Below are positions 12,179 to 21,939 of a stretch of DNA of 64,000 nt, one piece after another. A program made the translations under genes and the position numbers. The notes beneath the pieces are model-generated. The model was not told where the DNA came from. It searched no databases and was given only the letters and a program-made list of their open reading frames with translations. Position 1 is the stretch's first letter. Every line of letters begins with the position of its first letter. Origin of the DNA: Misgurnus anguillicaudatus (Eukaryota; Chordata; Actinopteri; Cypriniformes; Cobitidae); assembly GCF_027580225.2 (NCBI RefSeq), contig NC_073346.2, positions 6,846,001-6,910,000 of the forward strand. Direction: 5' to 3'.

Positions 12179-12303
12179 ATATCTTATTTTTCCAGTTGTA
12201 GAAAAGACGTGAAATAATAAATAAATAATTTTATTTTTTATTAATTTTTTATTTATTTATTTATTATTTCATGTCTTTTCTAAAACTGGAAAAATAAGAT
12301 ATT
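12179..12303. repeat. AT-rich fold-back (hairpin) of about 55-bp arms
   Basis: Left arm AATATCTTATTTTTCCAG...TGAAATAATAAATAAATAA pairs with right arm TTATTTATTTATTATTTCATG...CTGGAAAAATAAGATATT with few mismatches and a short AT loop. Confidence 0.9.
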
Positions 12304-12519
12304 CTATATATATATATTTTTTTTTGGAGGGGGGTATGGGAAAAAAAAGGAAAATGTTGTGTACAAATATGTTGGTTATTATTATCCAAGTGTCTGCACA
12401 GTTTTTTTGTCTGTGTGTGCAAACCAATAAATATATGAAACAGAGATTCCATCATGTAAGCAAAGTTAATAGTGATCAAAAAAGACTTCGTTTTTGACCT
12501 TTATTTTATTCTGAACATC

Positions 12520-12524
<5 letters not shown>

Positions 12525-12566
<42 letters not shown>
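12525..12566. repeat. (TA)n microsatellite
   Basis: About 21 uninterrupted TA units, flanked by GTG and CACA. Confidence 0.95.
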
Positions 12567-12571
<5 letters not shown>

Positions 12572-12573
12572 GT

Positions 12574-13166
12574 TTTTGTTTTTTGAAGAAAACATTGCAG
12601 GATTTTTGAGGAAATGCATATTTCATATACATATATAAAACAGACATTTGCGGACCATTTTAAACAATAAACTGACACAAAGACATTAATTAGTATCAGT
12701 TGAGATGCAACAACGTAGGAACGGTCCTCTTTCTCAACACTTGTAAACACTGGGGCGGAGTTTTGCGTTCGTCCTCTGTGACCTTTTGACGTCATGACGT
12801 ATTGCGTGGGGTCAGCTGGCGCATCACGACCGGATCTACATGACGAGAAGTTGTGCTTTAAAAGTGGATATTTGTTATTTTTATTGTCAAAAATGACAAT
12901 CGTTTTGCTAGATAAGACCCTTATGCCTCGTTTGGGATTGTTTATAGTCCTTTGAAACTCCGTTGAAAAAAACTGTTAAGTGTTGAGTTAAGTATTAAAT
13001 GTTGGGCTCTATTAAAGTCCATTAAAATGAGAAAAATCCTGCAATGTTTTCCTCAAAAAACATAATTTCTTCTCGACTGAACAAAGAAAAACATCAACAT
13101 TTTGGATGACATGGTGGTGAGTAAATTATCTGGATTTTTCTTTTAAGAAAATGGACTAATCCTTTA
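12574..13166 (-). mobile_element. Non-autonomous DNA transposon with inverted internal arms
   Basis: AACATTGCAGGATTTTTGAGGA (about 12590-12612) is inverted as AAAATCCTGCAATGTTTTCC (about 13030-13050). The right part (GTCCATTAAAATGAGAAAAA to GGACTAATCCTTTAA) recurs as a fragment at 15056-15212. The outer end is TTAAAGGATTAGTCC read on the minus strand. No coding sequence. Confidence 0.65.
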
Positions 13167-13364
13167 ACATTTTAAACAATTATAAAACGCATCAACAAGT
13201 AAAACAAAACAAAAAAAAGTAAAAAAAAAAGTTTTAAGTAGACTATATCAAAAAGTAGCCTCCAGATTGTTTTATCATTTGTGGTTTCCCTTACTTACAA
13301 AAAGGTTGGAGACCCTTGTTGTAGATAGTCTGGTCAGAAAGTCACATCTTTGGTTGTGCCAATA

Positions 13365-13517
13365 TAGCTGTGTCACTTCATTTCACATGACGCCTTTACC
13401 CAGAGTCATTTACAGTGCATTCAGGCTATTCATGGTGTTATTATTGTGTGAGTTCCCTAGAAATTAAACCCACAACTTTTGATCTTCTAGTGTAATGATA
13501 TGCAGATTGAGCTACAG
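13365..13517 (-). mobile_element. tRNA-derived SINE
   Basis: On the minus strand the 5' head reads CTGTAGCTCAATCTGCA (13517 downward), a polymerase III A-box-like TAGCTCAATCTG. About 37 bases further comes GGGTTTAATTTC, a decayed B box, followed by AGGGAACTCACACAATAAT and a tail body GCCTGAATGCACTGTAAATG. This matches a common cyprinid SINE derived from a tRNA. The B box has lost its GTTCGA core, so it is probably inactive. Confidence 0.75.
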
Positions 13518-13809
13518 TCGCTTAAAGAAATGTTTTGCAATGTTTTGGTTGTGCCAGTGTTAAAAAAACATTTGTTTAGGTATTGTAACAACAGAAAAAC
13601 AATGTAACATTTTAAAATAATTTCCTCTGCTGGAATTGTCCTTTCTCTGGCGTTAATGTATTCAGGTTGCATGCAAGGACGTGGCCGCTCATGAACACAA
13701 GCACTGGTGTGTTGGCATAAAGTTAGAGAAGCCAATCAGCTAATGCTTGAGAATGATCTCAGCACAGGTGGAGGCTAAAGTGAACACACATGCTGTCATG
13801 TTTTTTCAG

Positions 13810-13923
13810 GTGGGGAAGTGGAGTGCAACCGGCGGTCTGAACATCACCGAGGTCCCCAGGCAGAATGGCATGAATATCACAGACTCCCTTTCCAACCGCT
13901 CGCTGGTCATCACTACTATCCTG
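13810..13923 (+). CDS. grik3: grik3-like exon: linker into ligand-binding domain, part 2
   Basis: Encodes 38 residues in phase 0, from VGKWSATGGLNITEV to SNRSLVITTIL. The acceptor follows a T-run (TTTTTTCAG) and the donor is GTAAGG. It covers the linker between the amino-terminal domain and the S1 lobe. Three N-glycosylation sequons (NIT, NIT, NRS) are visible. The middle of the exon (PRQNGM) differs from all mammalian GRIK subunits recalled, as is usual for this variable linker. The 15-residue insertion known from one GRIK1 splice form is absent. Confidence 0.9.
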
Positions 13924-14574
13924 GTAAGGTCACCGCGGCGCTCAGAGTAAAGGACAGCGCTATATTTTATCTCCTGCTCTCTCTCTTCCTCTTTTATCTA
14001 ATTCTCTGTTTTTCTAAATTTCACGGTCCTTCTGGTGTTCTTTTCCTTGTTTCGGGTCAGCGTACAGGCCACTTCTCAAGTAATGAAACTTACATGCTCT
14101 AGACTCTCATTTCCCCTCACAGAAATGCCAAATAACTCTGTCGCTTCCACTGTGTCAGTCCTTGAAATAAATTGACCTGGCTGAATCAACAACACAAGAT
14201 GTCTTTCCCTGTTTAAAATGAAGTTTGATCTTAAACCTTTACCCCGGGTTTGCAGGGGGAATACCAACACAAAATTAAGGATAAATGTAAGCTTTTAAAT
14301 CACTTCGGCCATGTGAATTGAACCCATGCAGTATAAGCAAGTACTGTATGTTAAATCTTTAACCAGTTAAGCAGTCCAATCCATGTGGCGGGTCCGAGCA
14401 TTTTTAATAAGTTTACCTGTATTGATCAAGAATGGTATTAAACTTGTCATACTATCACAAATACCAAAGGGTTTATATTTGATATCTGAGGGCTGTTTTA
14501 TAAAATAAATACTCTAGGAACATTTAATACTATATATATTTTTAAACTGAGTTTAAACTTTATAAGAGCGATTT
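13924..14574. other. Intron 3 start, nothing recognised
   Basis: Pyrimidine-rich sequence (CTCCTGCTCTCTCTCTTCCTC) follows the donor; no exon or repeat end recognised. A 94-codon open frame runs on from the exon through the intron and is a read-through artefact. Confidence 0.4.
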
Positions 14575-14971
14575 ATAGACCCCTTCACGGTTCACGTCAC
14601 AGGCAGTTCCCACTGCGCATGTCGGGGTCAGAAAAGCCATTACAGCAGATAGAGTTTTAATCGGTATCGTCAAAAATGCCTACTTACCTCGTGGGCTGTG
14701 AAAATCGCACCAGGTCTTCCGTTAAGTTTTCGCGATTCATGCAGAATCTCAATACAACATCTGCGTTTGCAAGCAATTAACGTGCAGACTGGAACAATGC
14801 AAATATCAAAGAGGCTTGTGTTTGTAGTGCTCACTTCATTTGAGGTAAGTCATCATTTTTCAGCCCTGCTAGATTAAATTATAAAGCCTCGATGGTATGA
14901 ACAGTTTGACCCCATGCTGCGTGCGCACCCGATAGTCATTTAATGTTTATGAACCTTGAAGGGGTCTATAC
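14575..14971 (+). mobile_element. P-element-like transposon remnant with THAP exon
   Basis: Terminal inverted repeats TATAGACCCCTTCACGGTTCA and TGAACCTTGAAGGGGTCTATA flank 397 bp. The inside carries a decayed THAP-type exon followed by a good splice donor. P-type transposases of fish begin with such a THAP zinc finger. No matching flanking duplication was found. Confidence 0.7.
14676..14844 (+). pseudogene. THAP-type DNA-binding domain relic
   Basis: The frame starts MPTYLVGCENRTRSSVKF, runs to a TAA stop after about 34 codons, and continues in the same frame as RADWNNANIKEACVCSAHF before a TGA. The spacing fits a THAP C2CH finger: an N-terminal cysteine, the invariant Trp in the middle, and a Cys-x2-His (CSAH) followed by Phe. 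The first cysteine pair seems reduced to one cysteine. GAG|GTAAGT at 14842-14850 looks like the end of the first transposase exon. Two in-frame stops make it a relic. Confidence 0.65.
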
Positions 14972-15055
14972 ATTAATTATGAAACAGCATGTCCGTCAAA
15001 ACAGCAGACAAGCTAAGCTAAGCCTTCACAATATATCATCCATTGACATATTGTC

Positions 15056-15212
15056 CATTAAAGTCCATTAAAATGAGAAAAATCCTGGAATGTTTTCCTC
15101 AAAAACCATAATTTCTTCTCAACTGAACAAAAAAAAGACATCAACATTTTGGATAACATGGTGATGAGTAAATTATCTGGATTTTTCTTAAGAAAATGGA
15201 CTAATCCTTTAA
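15056..15212 (-). mobile_element. Fragment of the element at 12574-13166
   Basis: About 150 bp nearly identical to 13013-13166, including GTCCATTAAAATGAGAAAAA and GGACTAATCCTTTAA. Same orientation; only this end is present. Confidence 0.85.
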
Positions 15213-15624
15213 GGGCCAGGCAGACTTTTTCTGCGTTATTCTCACGCAAGCACACGTCCACACAGCTTTTGAAGCATAATCAACCGCGGATACGCAAGAA
15301 TGACAAAAGCACGGCCTCAAAAATCACTGCACGCAAACTGGGTGTACAGATGACGTGGAACTTATTGATGACCAAAATTACATCATGTAGGCGGGGTGCA
15401 GACGATAGCGATACATCACCACCATTAATATGAATGCTTTCTTTGATCATTCACAACAATTGTGAGTACTTTGTATGTAAAACACTTGGTATGTACCATG
15501 TAAATAGTTGTATGGTGTAACGAACGGGAATGTAACCATTGATCCCACCACCAGGTGGCAACCTCTGACAGTCTGGACTATGGACATTCACACTCTCCTT
15601 CTACAGTTACTATCTATGGTGTAT
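15213..15624. other. No recognised feature
   Basis: Intronic sequence without recognised repeat ends or coding potential. Confidence 0.35.
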
Positions 15625-15627
15625 TTA

Positions 15628-16069
15628 GGCCCTGTCCCAAATGGCGCACTTCATGTGGACATTCGGTCTCGTGGCCTTAAATTGCGCATGCTCACTTGTC
15701 TACGAGTCCGTAGGGTGTCCCATCTGTAATTTTTACGCTTTGAAGTGTGCTCATCAGCGCCTCCTCTGCCCCCTTGATGTGGTCTTCAGTGAAGCCTGCA
15801 CTGCAGCAGGCTTCGCGCATTTTACCAACCCAGAAGTCCTTGCGAAAGAGCAATCAGACCAATCAGACGACGGAAGGGAGGAGTTCATACTGAGGGGCAA
15901 CTTCTCTACCTATTTCCGGTGTGACGCTCATGTCTGTCCCAAAATACGACTCCGGTGTACCCACGTGGACTCGCATCAAGTGTCCCTAAAGTCTGGACTT
16001 CATGATGTCATCAAAGTGTGGACTTTGAGAAGGACCACAAGTCTGGAGTGTGCCATTTGGGACAGGGCC
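15628..16069. mobile_element. PIF/Harbinger non-autonomous element
   Basis: Inverted repeats GGCCCTGTCCCAAATGGC and GCCATTTGGGACAGGGCC flank 442 bp, with the 3-bp duplication TTA on each side (15625-15627 and 16070-16072). TTA duplication plus GG(G)CC ends are typical of PIF/Harbinger. The 214-codon open frame crossing it (15641-16285) runs out of the element and has no domain, so it is not called as a gene. Confidence 0.88.
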
Positions 16070-16072
16070 TTA

Positions 16073-17889
16073 GGGTGCTTCTCAATATGCTTCCTCGTCT
16101 CCTGCTCCTACATCCTACATCCTACGACCTGGAAACCAATCGAGCTCCGCCATCATGTAGGACATCTCAATTCTTTAATTGCACCGCGAGGAGGTGAGGA
16201 ACGAGGAATTAGGAGAGGAGTCATGAGCGAGTATACACAAGTGAATCCTATGCGGAAGTGTTTTATCAACTTACAGTTGGATTAAAAGACGTTTGATATT
16301 AGCAGCGTTTTAAAACTAATTCCAAAACATCTCGCGTTTCTAAATAAGGGACGCGCAGAAAATGTCATTCATGTAATTTTATAGATTACACTCATTCACT
16401 TCACACACATATTATACGTGCTTTAAGGGCTTTATAATTGAGCTGTTCCAGTAAACACGTTATGATGTCTGGCCGAATATTTTTTCTGTTATTCGGATGA
16501 ATTCGTTATTCGTTTTAAAGCCATTATACGTGCCCTTGCGAATAACGTATTCGGCTTCGGGCACATCCCTAATATATATATTTATTTATTTATGTTTGAC
16601 GAATGCTTATCAGTACATTACTTTTTGGTTTCTTCAATTTTAAAGATGAATATTCTCCTTTAGAGATGGGCAATTTTTTGCAATAGCACATTATATTCAA
16701 AATTTTGAGCTCATAATTTTTCGCTTATTTAAATGACATGTTTGATTTTATGCACGTTTAGATTTGGTGCAATTTCCCAAAGGCTTATAATTAGGAAATA
16801 CACACAACTTATATTTTCTTATATTTCTACTTATATTCCTACTGTTCAGTAATGCAGAAAAGCGCAACACAACCATGTTAAAGCTATTAAACGTTCAGAT
16901 GCAAAAATGAACTAAATGTAAAATTAGATAAATTAGTTAATGATATTGCGTAAATGCGCTCGGTCTCTTCAAAGGTCTTCGCGAGTTATTTTGTTATAAG
17001 ACAGTTATCATATATCACGTCTCTTCTACTGTAAGTACAAGGAAAAAAATAAGACAAATGATGCGCGTTTGAGTCGAAATTTTATGAAGAATATGTCACT
17101 GTTTATGTAACTGGCAAAGAAAACTTCGCCAACGAAATGTTTGCCAAAAAAGCCTGCATTTGTATGACATCAAAGAGTATCTCCTAAACACAGAAAATCG
17201 GTGTCATGTTACTTCAATATCATAGAGTATACACTCAGCATGAAGTCAAGCACACAAATTGTCGTCAGTATGGCCTACATGAAACACGACTGCCATCTAC
17301 AGGTTTTTGTATTTCCTGCATCCCCCACCGAACCCCCCTTCTGCAGGATCTCGCAGAATTTCGCGGCATTCTGCTCTCAGAGACGCGCATTTTTAAGGGC
17401 CACATCTGTATAAATCTCCTCCCCCTTCATCGTCACGTCATTAAACACACATAAATCTTGCTATTAATCATTAAATTATTGTGAATGTAGACTTGTTTCA
17501 GACATTATATTTAATATTTATGTATAAACCACCAATCTATATAAATAATCAGTGGTATAGACAAATTTTACAGCACTTTTAAGAATGTCTTTATTTTAAT
17601 GTAGTAAGGATATGAATTCTAACTCAAGTATGTAATTAACTTTATTTTATTAAATATTTGGGTTTTTTAATGCACTTGATAATTTGAAAATAAACATTAT
17701 AAAGAGAATAAGAAAAAAATTATACCATTTTACTTAAAACTTCGTCTCCTCCGTCCTTGCAAGAAAGAAAGCAAGGAAAGGAAACGAGTATGCACAAAAA
17801 AGAATTGAGAAGCACCCATAGCCATGCCACTTCCATGTTCACATTGTGAAGTTTTGTAAGTAGTACTGCATACCGAGCGAGATCCGTGT
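16073..17889. other. Intron 3, scattered repeat ends only
   Basis: 16073-16240 (GGTGCTTCTCAATATGC, then repeated ACATCCTAC) resembles part of another fish MITE. At 16540-16572 TATTCGGCTTCGGGCACATCCCTAA looks like one terminal repeat of a hAT-like element whose partner was not found. The rest shows nothing recognisable. Confidence 0.4.
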
Positions 17890-18100
17890 CTCATGTCTGT
17901 TGTTATGACCATTGTGGCTGTTTATTGGATTAGTGTTTTTGGATTACCCTTTTGCCTTTGTTTGCTGGTTGGAGTGTCTTTCTGGTTTGTTGGATTTATT
18001 TGCCTTCCCACCACTACATCTCTGCCTGCTGTTTGGATTTGTTTGCCTTGTGTTTCAGTAAACCTCTGCAAATGAAATCCACTCCCTGTTTCGTTTGTTA
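17890..18100 (+). mobile_element. LTR-like fragment (Gypsy-type)
   Basis: TTGGATTTATTTGCC, then GTTTGCCTTGTGTTTCAGTAAACCTCTGCAAATG and ATCCACTCCCTGTTTCG resemble the R-U5 part of a fish Gypsy-type LTR, with AGTAAA in place of the polyadenylation signal. No clear outer boundary. Confidence 0.4.
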
Positions 18101-18446
18101 AATATGGGTTTTTTAAGGTTTCCTGATGACATTATAATATGCTTGCTCTGTTTATTTTAATCGTTCAGTAAAATGCATTTAATTGTAAATGTCTAATATT
18201 TTGAAATGTAACAAAAACAAGTGTTGTAGATAATTGTATACTAAGTAATAGCCACATGTAAATAAATAAATAACCTAGTAAACTACTTCAGCGTCATTAT
18301 GACAGCAGGGTCATTAGGAGCAGCTCTGTGTTATATGGAAATCTGATAAAGAAAAATGCACAATGTATCATACCAAATACACAAAAAAACGTTTTTAGCA
18401 ATGAAATAGATGCACTTTAACTTAAAAATTAAAAACCCAAGTGGTT

Positions 18447-18641
18447 CAGGGGCCTATACCATGAAGCTGGTTTAGTTGGTTAGCCAGCTTTGTTTAGGAT
18501 TAGTTTGTGCCAATCCTGGCTTTTGGGTACAATGAAAATAGCTTTTACCAACAAGGCCTGCACATTGGCTTGGTTTTGTCAACCTGAAACTAATCCTGTA
18601 ACCCTGAGTTTGTTTAACCATTTTCATGGTACGGGCCCCTG
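18447..18641. mobile_element. hAT-like MITE, 195 bp
   Basis: Ends CAGGGGCCTATACCATGAAGC and CATGGTACGGGCCCCTG are inverted repeats. Flanking 8-mers AAGTGGTT and AAGCTGCA are only partly alike, so the hAT call rests on the CAGGGG termini. Confidence 0.65.
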
Positions 18642-18840
18642 AAGCTGCAAACATTTTAGTATGGACATGCCAATTTTATTAGTTTGTGCTAAAAGGGCAG
18701 AGGGAGCTTAAACCAGTTGGATCGCCCTCCTTGAGATATATTTCAGGCTGAATTTGCGGTGTCCTGTCATTTGCCAGATAATGGCACAGATGACGTTAAT
18801 AAAGTAAATTATGCATTTCATTCATCTCTGTGTTTTTCCA

Positions 18841-19190
18841 GATGCCTCGAAGGGCTACATTTACGCCTATATGGAGCAATTTTGCAGGCAATATTTAAAA
18901 GGAATAGCGAATTGTATTTGCAATTGTGTTATCTATTTCTGGATGTAAAAACTGTGACATAATTCAAACATAAATGCAAACAGAATTTCCTCTGTTTTAC
19001 GGGTAACAACCCTGCCATGTTTTAATCTCAATATCAGTTCCCCGTATGCTATTTCACATTTTCTGGCGTAGTGTAAGAACCCTGCAGAAATTCAAATGAA
19101 ATCTCAATGCCCTTTGCTTTTATGTTTCCAATGCATTGCAAAGAAACCTGTCAATCAGTGTTGGGGGCGGGATTATACTATGCGCCATGT
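18841..19190 (+). repeat. Interspersed repeat, inverted copy at 20755-20920
   Basis: GGAGCAATTTTGCAGGCAATATT (about 18870) and AACCTGTCAATCAGTGTTGG (about 19150) recur in inverted orientation around 20790-20900. The copy here carries about 160 bp of extra sequence in the middle. Confidence 0.7.
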
Positions 19191-19915
19191 TTGTATTAGA
19201 AAGTGACATCACTCACATTTTTGATCGCCTTATATTATATACAGTACCATTACAATCAACTTGGCTATCAGCTAGTGGATACAAATAAGAAGTAAACATA
19301 GGCACATTACCTTAATTTAGACTGTCTTTTAATAAACTTAACCATGGTTTTACTTTAGTAGTAATTGGTTTTGGAAGGACGGAGAAGACGGGTCGGCTGG
19401 GGAGAAATGCGCTGTTACTGAAAACAAAAACCACACACTTCTCATGCTCTTAATAATTCTTCTTTGTCTTTCAATAATAAATCTTTTCTCTGCGGTTGTA
19501 GAGCATCAGTCCACGTAGATTTCTCTTACCCTCTCCAGTAAGCCTGCAGTTTTTATTCTGTCTCCTCAAGCCAATTACAGACACAAGAAACAGGTGTTGT
19601 TATTCATACTGTATCTGAACTTTGCTCACTGTTCGTCTCTCGGCTCGCCGTCACCTGTTGCCTACTCCGCTGAACCATGCCATCCTAAACACACCATGAT
19701 CTTTTTTTGGCAGATTGCTTATCATTTCCACTATTTTACTACAAATACAAAGGTTTACCATGATTACAAATCTTGGTTAATTTTCTGAGGAAATGCAGGT
19801 ATGGGACATCCTACTCAATATCATGCCTTGTGTTTATAAGACATGATCTTGTAAATCAGTCAATACGTTGGTTAAATAGTCATATGATTATTTTTCTGAC
19901 CAAAAGATCAAACTA
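19191..19915. other. No recognised feature
   Basis: Intronic sequence; no repeat end or coding signal recognised. Confidence 0.35.
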
Positions 19916-20272
19916 AAGGAGGTCGCACACCGGACGTGCAGCTCAGCTAGGACATCTCTGAGGTTTTCTGACACCGGAAGTGCAAATTAAATAGTGCGAG
20001 CTTAGTCCGATAGCGTCTACTTCAAAATGCAAAATATACGTTAGCAGCCAATGTTAATCACTAACAATTTGGGACATATATGACTTTATTTAATTTTAAA
20101 CTATGTGAATGACGCTTTGTGGCACGACAGGGATTTGAGCAACTTCCTGGGCGCCGCGGACAGGTGCCACCTGTCGGCGCCGGTGTGCGTATACTCATAG
20201 AAAACAATATGTTCAAATTTTTTTTAAGAACGGCGAGGCGCTGAGCTGCGTGTCCGGTGTGCGACCCCCTTA
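19916..20272. mobile_element. Inverted-repeat DNA transposon, about 355 bp
   Basis: Left end AAGGAGGTCGCACACCGGAC and right end GTCCGGTGTGCGACCCCCTT are inverted, continuing inward as GCAGCTCAGC and GCTGAGCTGC. No coding sequence. Confidence 0.8.
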
Positions 20273-20472
20273 AGTAGACATTTAGCAGCATACTGTATGC
20301 ACTGGTTTACAAATACACTAATGAGTAGCCTTTGGATGAGAAAGAAAATAATTTCACATGCTGTCATAATCAATTGAAGGTCAATAATAAATTGATGAAG
20401 CTTAAAGGGCACAGTTCCCTCAATTCATGAACTCATACTTTTCAAATAGTGATTTGGTTTGTTGAAACATAA

Positions 20473-20635
20473 TTAACTCATTCCCCGGCATGTATGAAAA
20501 AAAAAACGTGTTTCTGATGAGCAAAGGGTCTGTTCTTTCATTTGATTTATTTGTATATTTATATATTTTATTTTATAAATTACAAAAAAGGATGGCGTGC
20601 AACTTAAAAAAAAAGACTGGAGGGGAATGAGTTAA
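20473..20635. mobile_element. TTAA-flanked MITE
   Basis: TTAA-CTCATTCCCC at the left and GGGGAATGAG-TTAA at the right. The TTAA on both sides fits a piggyBac-type target duplication; the 155-bp inside is A/T-rich and non-coding. Confidence 0.75.
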
Positions 20636-20754
20636 TTTAATGTACATAACCTTTTGTCTGCAATATTATTTTAGCTTTTCTTGTGCTTCTACCTGTGGTC
20701 GTTAAGTGCAAGCAGTTGTAAAGTATTGATGACTATTAGTGATGGCACTTCCAA

Positions 20755-20920
20755 ATACAACCCCCCCATAGTATAATCCCATCCCCAACACTGATTGACA
20801 GGTTTACGTTCAGGTATTGGAAACACAATGAGATTGCGATTTCATTTGAATTTCGGCAATCCCTTTTCAATATAGCCTGCAAAATTGCTCCGTATGCCTG
20901 TCTGTCACAGGATTTTTGGG
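20755..20920 (-). repeat. Interspersed repeat, inverted copy of 18841-19190
   Basis: Reverse complement matches that copy over GTCAATCAGTGTTGGGG, GTTTCCAATAC and GGAGCAATTTTGCAGGC. Confidence 0.7.
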
Positions 20921-21939
20921 GGGGTTTTGTAACAGTCTCTGAGGTTTTATTTTGGACAGGCATGCGAGTTATCAACATGGATAAACACTGTCATTAAATG
21001 TGGATTGAACAGCAAGGCTATAATTATGACTTAAAATCTTGATAGGATATAATCAAAGCTTTTCTAGTAGCAAGCAGTGGTCCTGGCCTCTGTGTTTAAT
21101 TTAGCATTAAACAGCTCGTGTTAAGTCTGGAGAGAATAACTGACCCTGCATGCAAACCAATTACAGCAGACAGAATATTAACATCGTCACTGACAACTTA
21201 TTTCTTTAGCAACAAACAAAACATACAAACAGCGTCTCGTTTTGTACAAGACTATGACATCATTGTTGCATCAACTCATAAATATAACGCCTGAAATGAG
21301 AAGTTTGATATCTGACATTGTTGAAATAAATGAGGACATTAATTAGCACTCTCCTGCTGTTATTAAATAATTTTTTCGCTCCATTGGCTACTTTTTTCTT
21401 TCTAATGCAAAGAGGTGGACGGTAATGGAAAAGCAACCAAACCTCGGGGAATTAGACTGATTGGCGACTTTGGAACAGATGGTAACAACTGAAGGCTTTT
21501 TTTCAAACTTTTGGATCAAGATAATTGGACAACTTTTAAAAAGTTTTGCTTTCAGTTTACTTCTCCGTGCGGTACATGGCTCAAGCTTTCAATAAATAGC
21601 ATGTTGACATCTATTACCATTTCAGTCGTATCATTGACATATTTGCCAATTATGGAACATGTGAAGAGAAGCAGAGAGATAACAAGGAAAATCCAAACAT
21701 TATTTATTTAGGATTAGCACCACTGAATGTCATGGTTGTGCATATACCGGTAAACAATCATCACTTAAAAGATGTCAGAAATTGTCACAGGTTTGTACGT
21801 GGTGCAGCAGCAGAGCTACGTTTATTTCATTAGCTGCATTTCTAAATAGGCACGTCGCTTCTAGCATTATTGACCAGGAGAAACCTTTAGTTTGTTTTCA
21901 CCAAGAAAATATTACAAATGTTGTTTGAAGTAGAATTTT
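20921..21939. other. Intron 3, repeat-poor stretch
   Basis: 21110-21480 is free of recognised repeats and moderate in base composition (for example GACATTAATTAGCACTCTCCTGC). It is a candidate conserved element by appearance only; no exon found. Confidence 0.3.

Noticed and set aside
15641..16285. 214-codon open frame, the longest in the window
   Set aside because: It begins inside a PIF/Harbinger MITE, runs over its terminal repeat into flanking intron, and shows no domain or codon signature.
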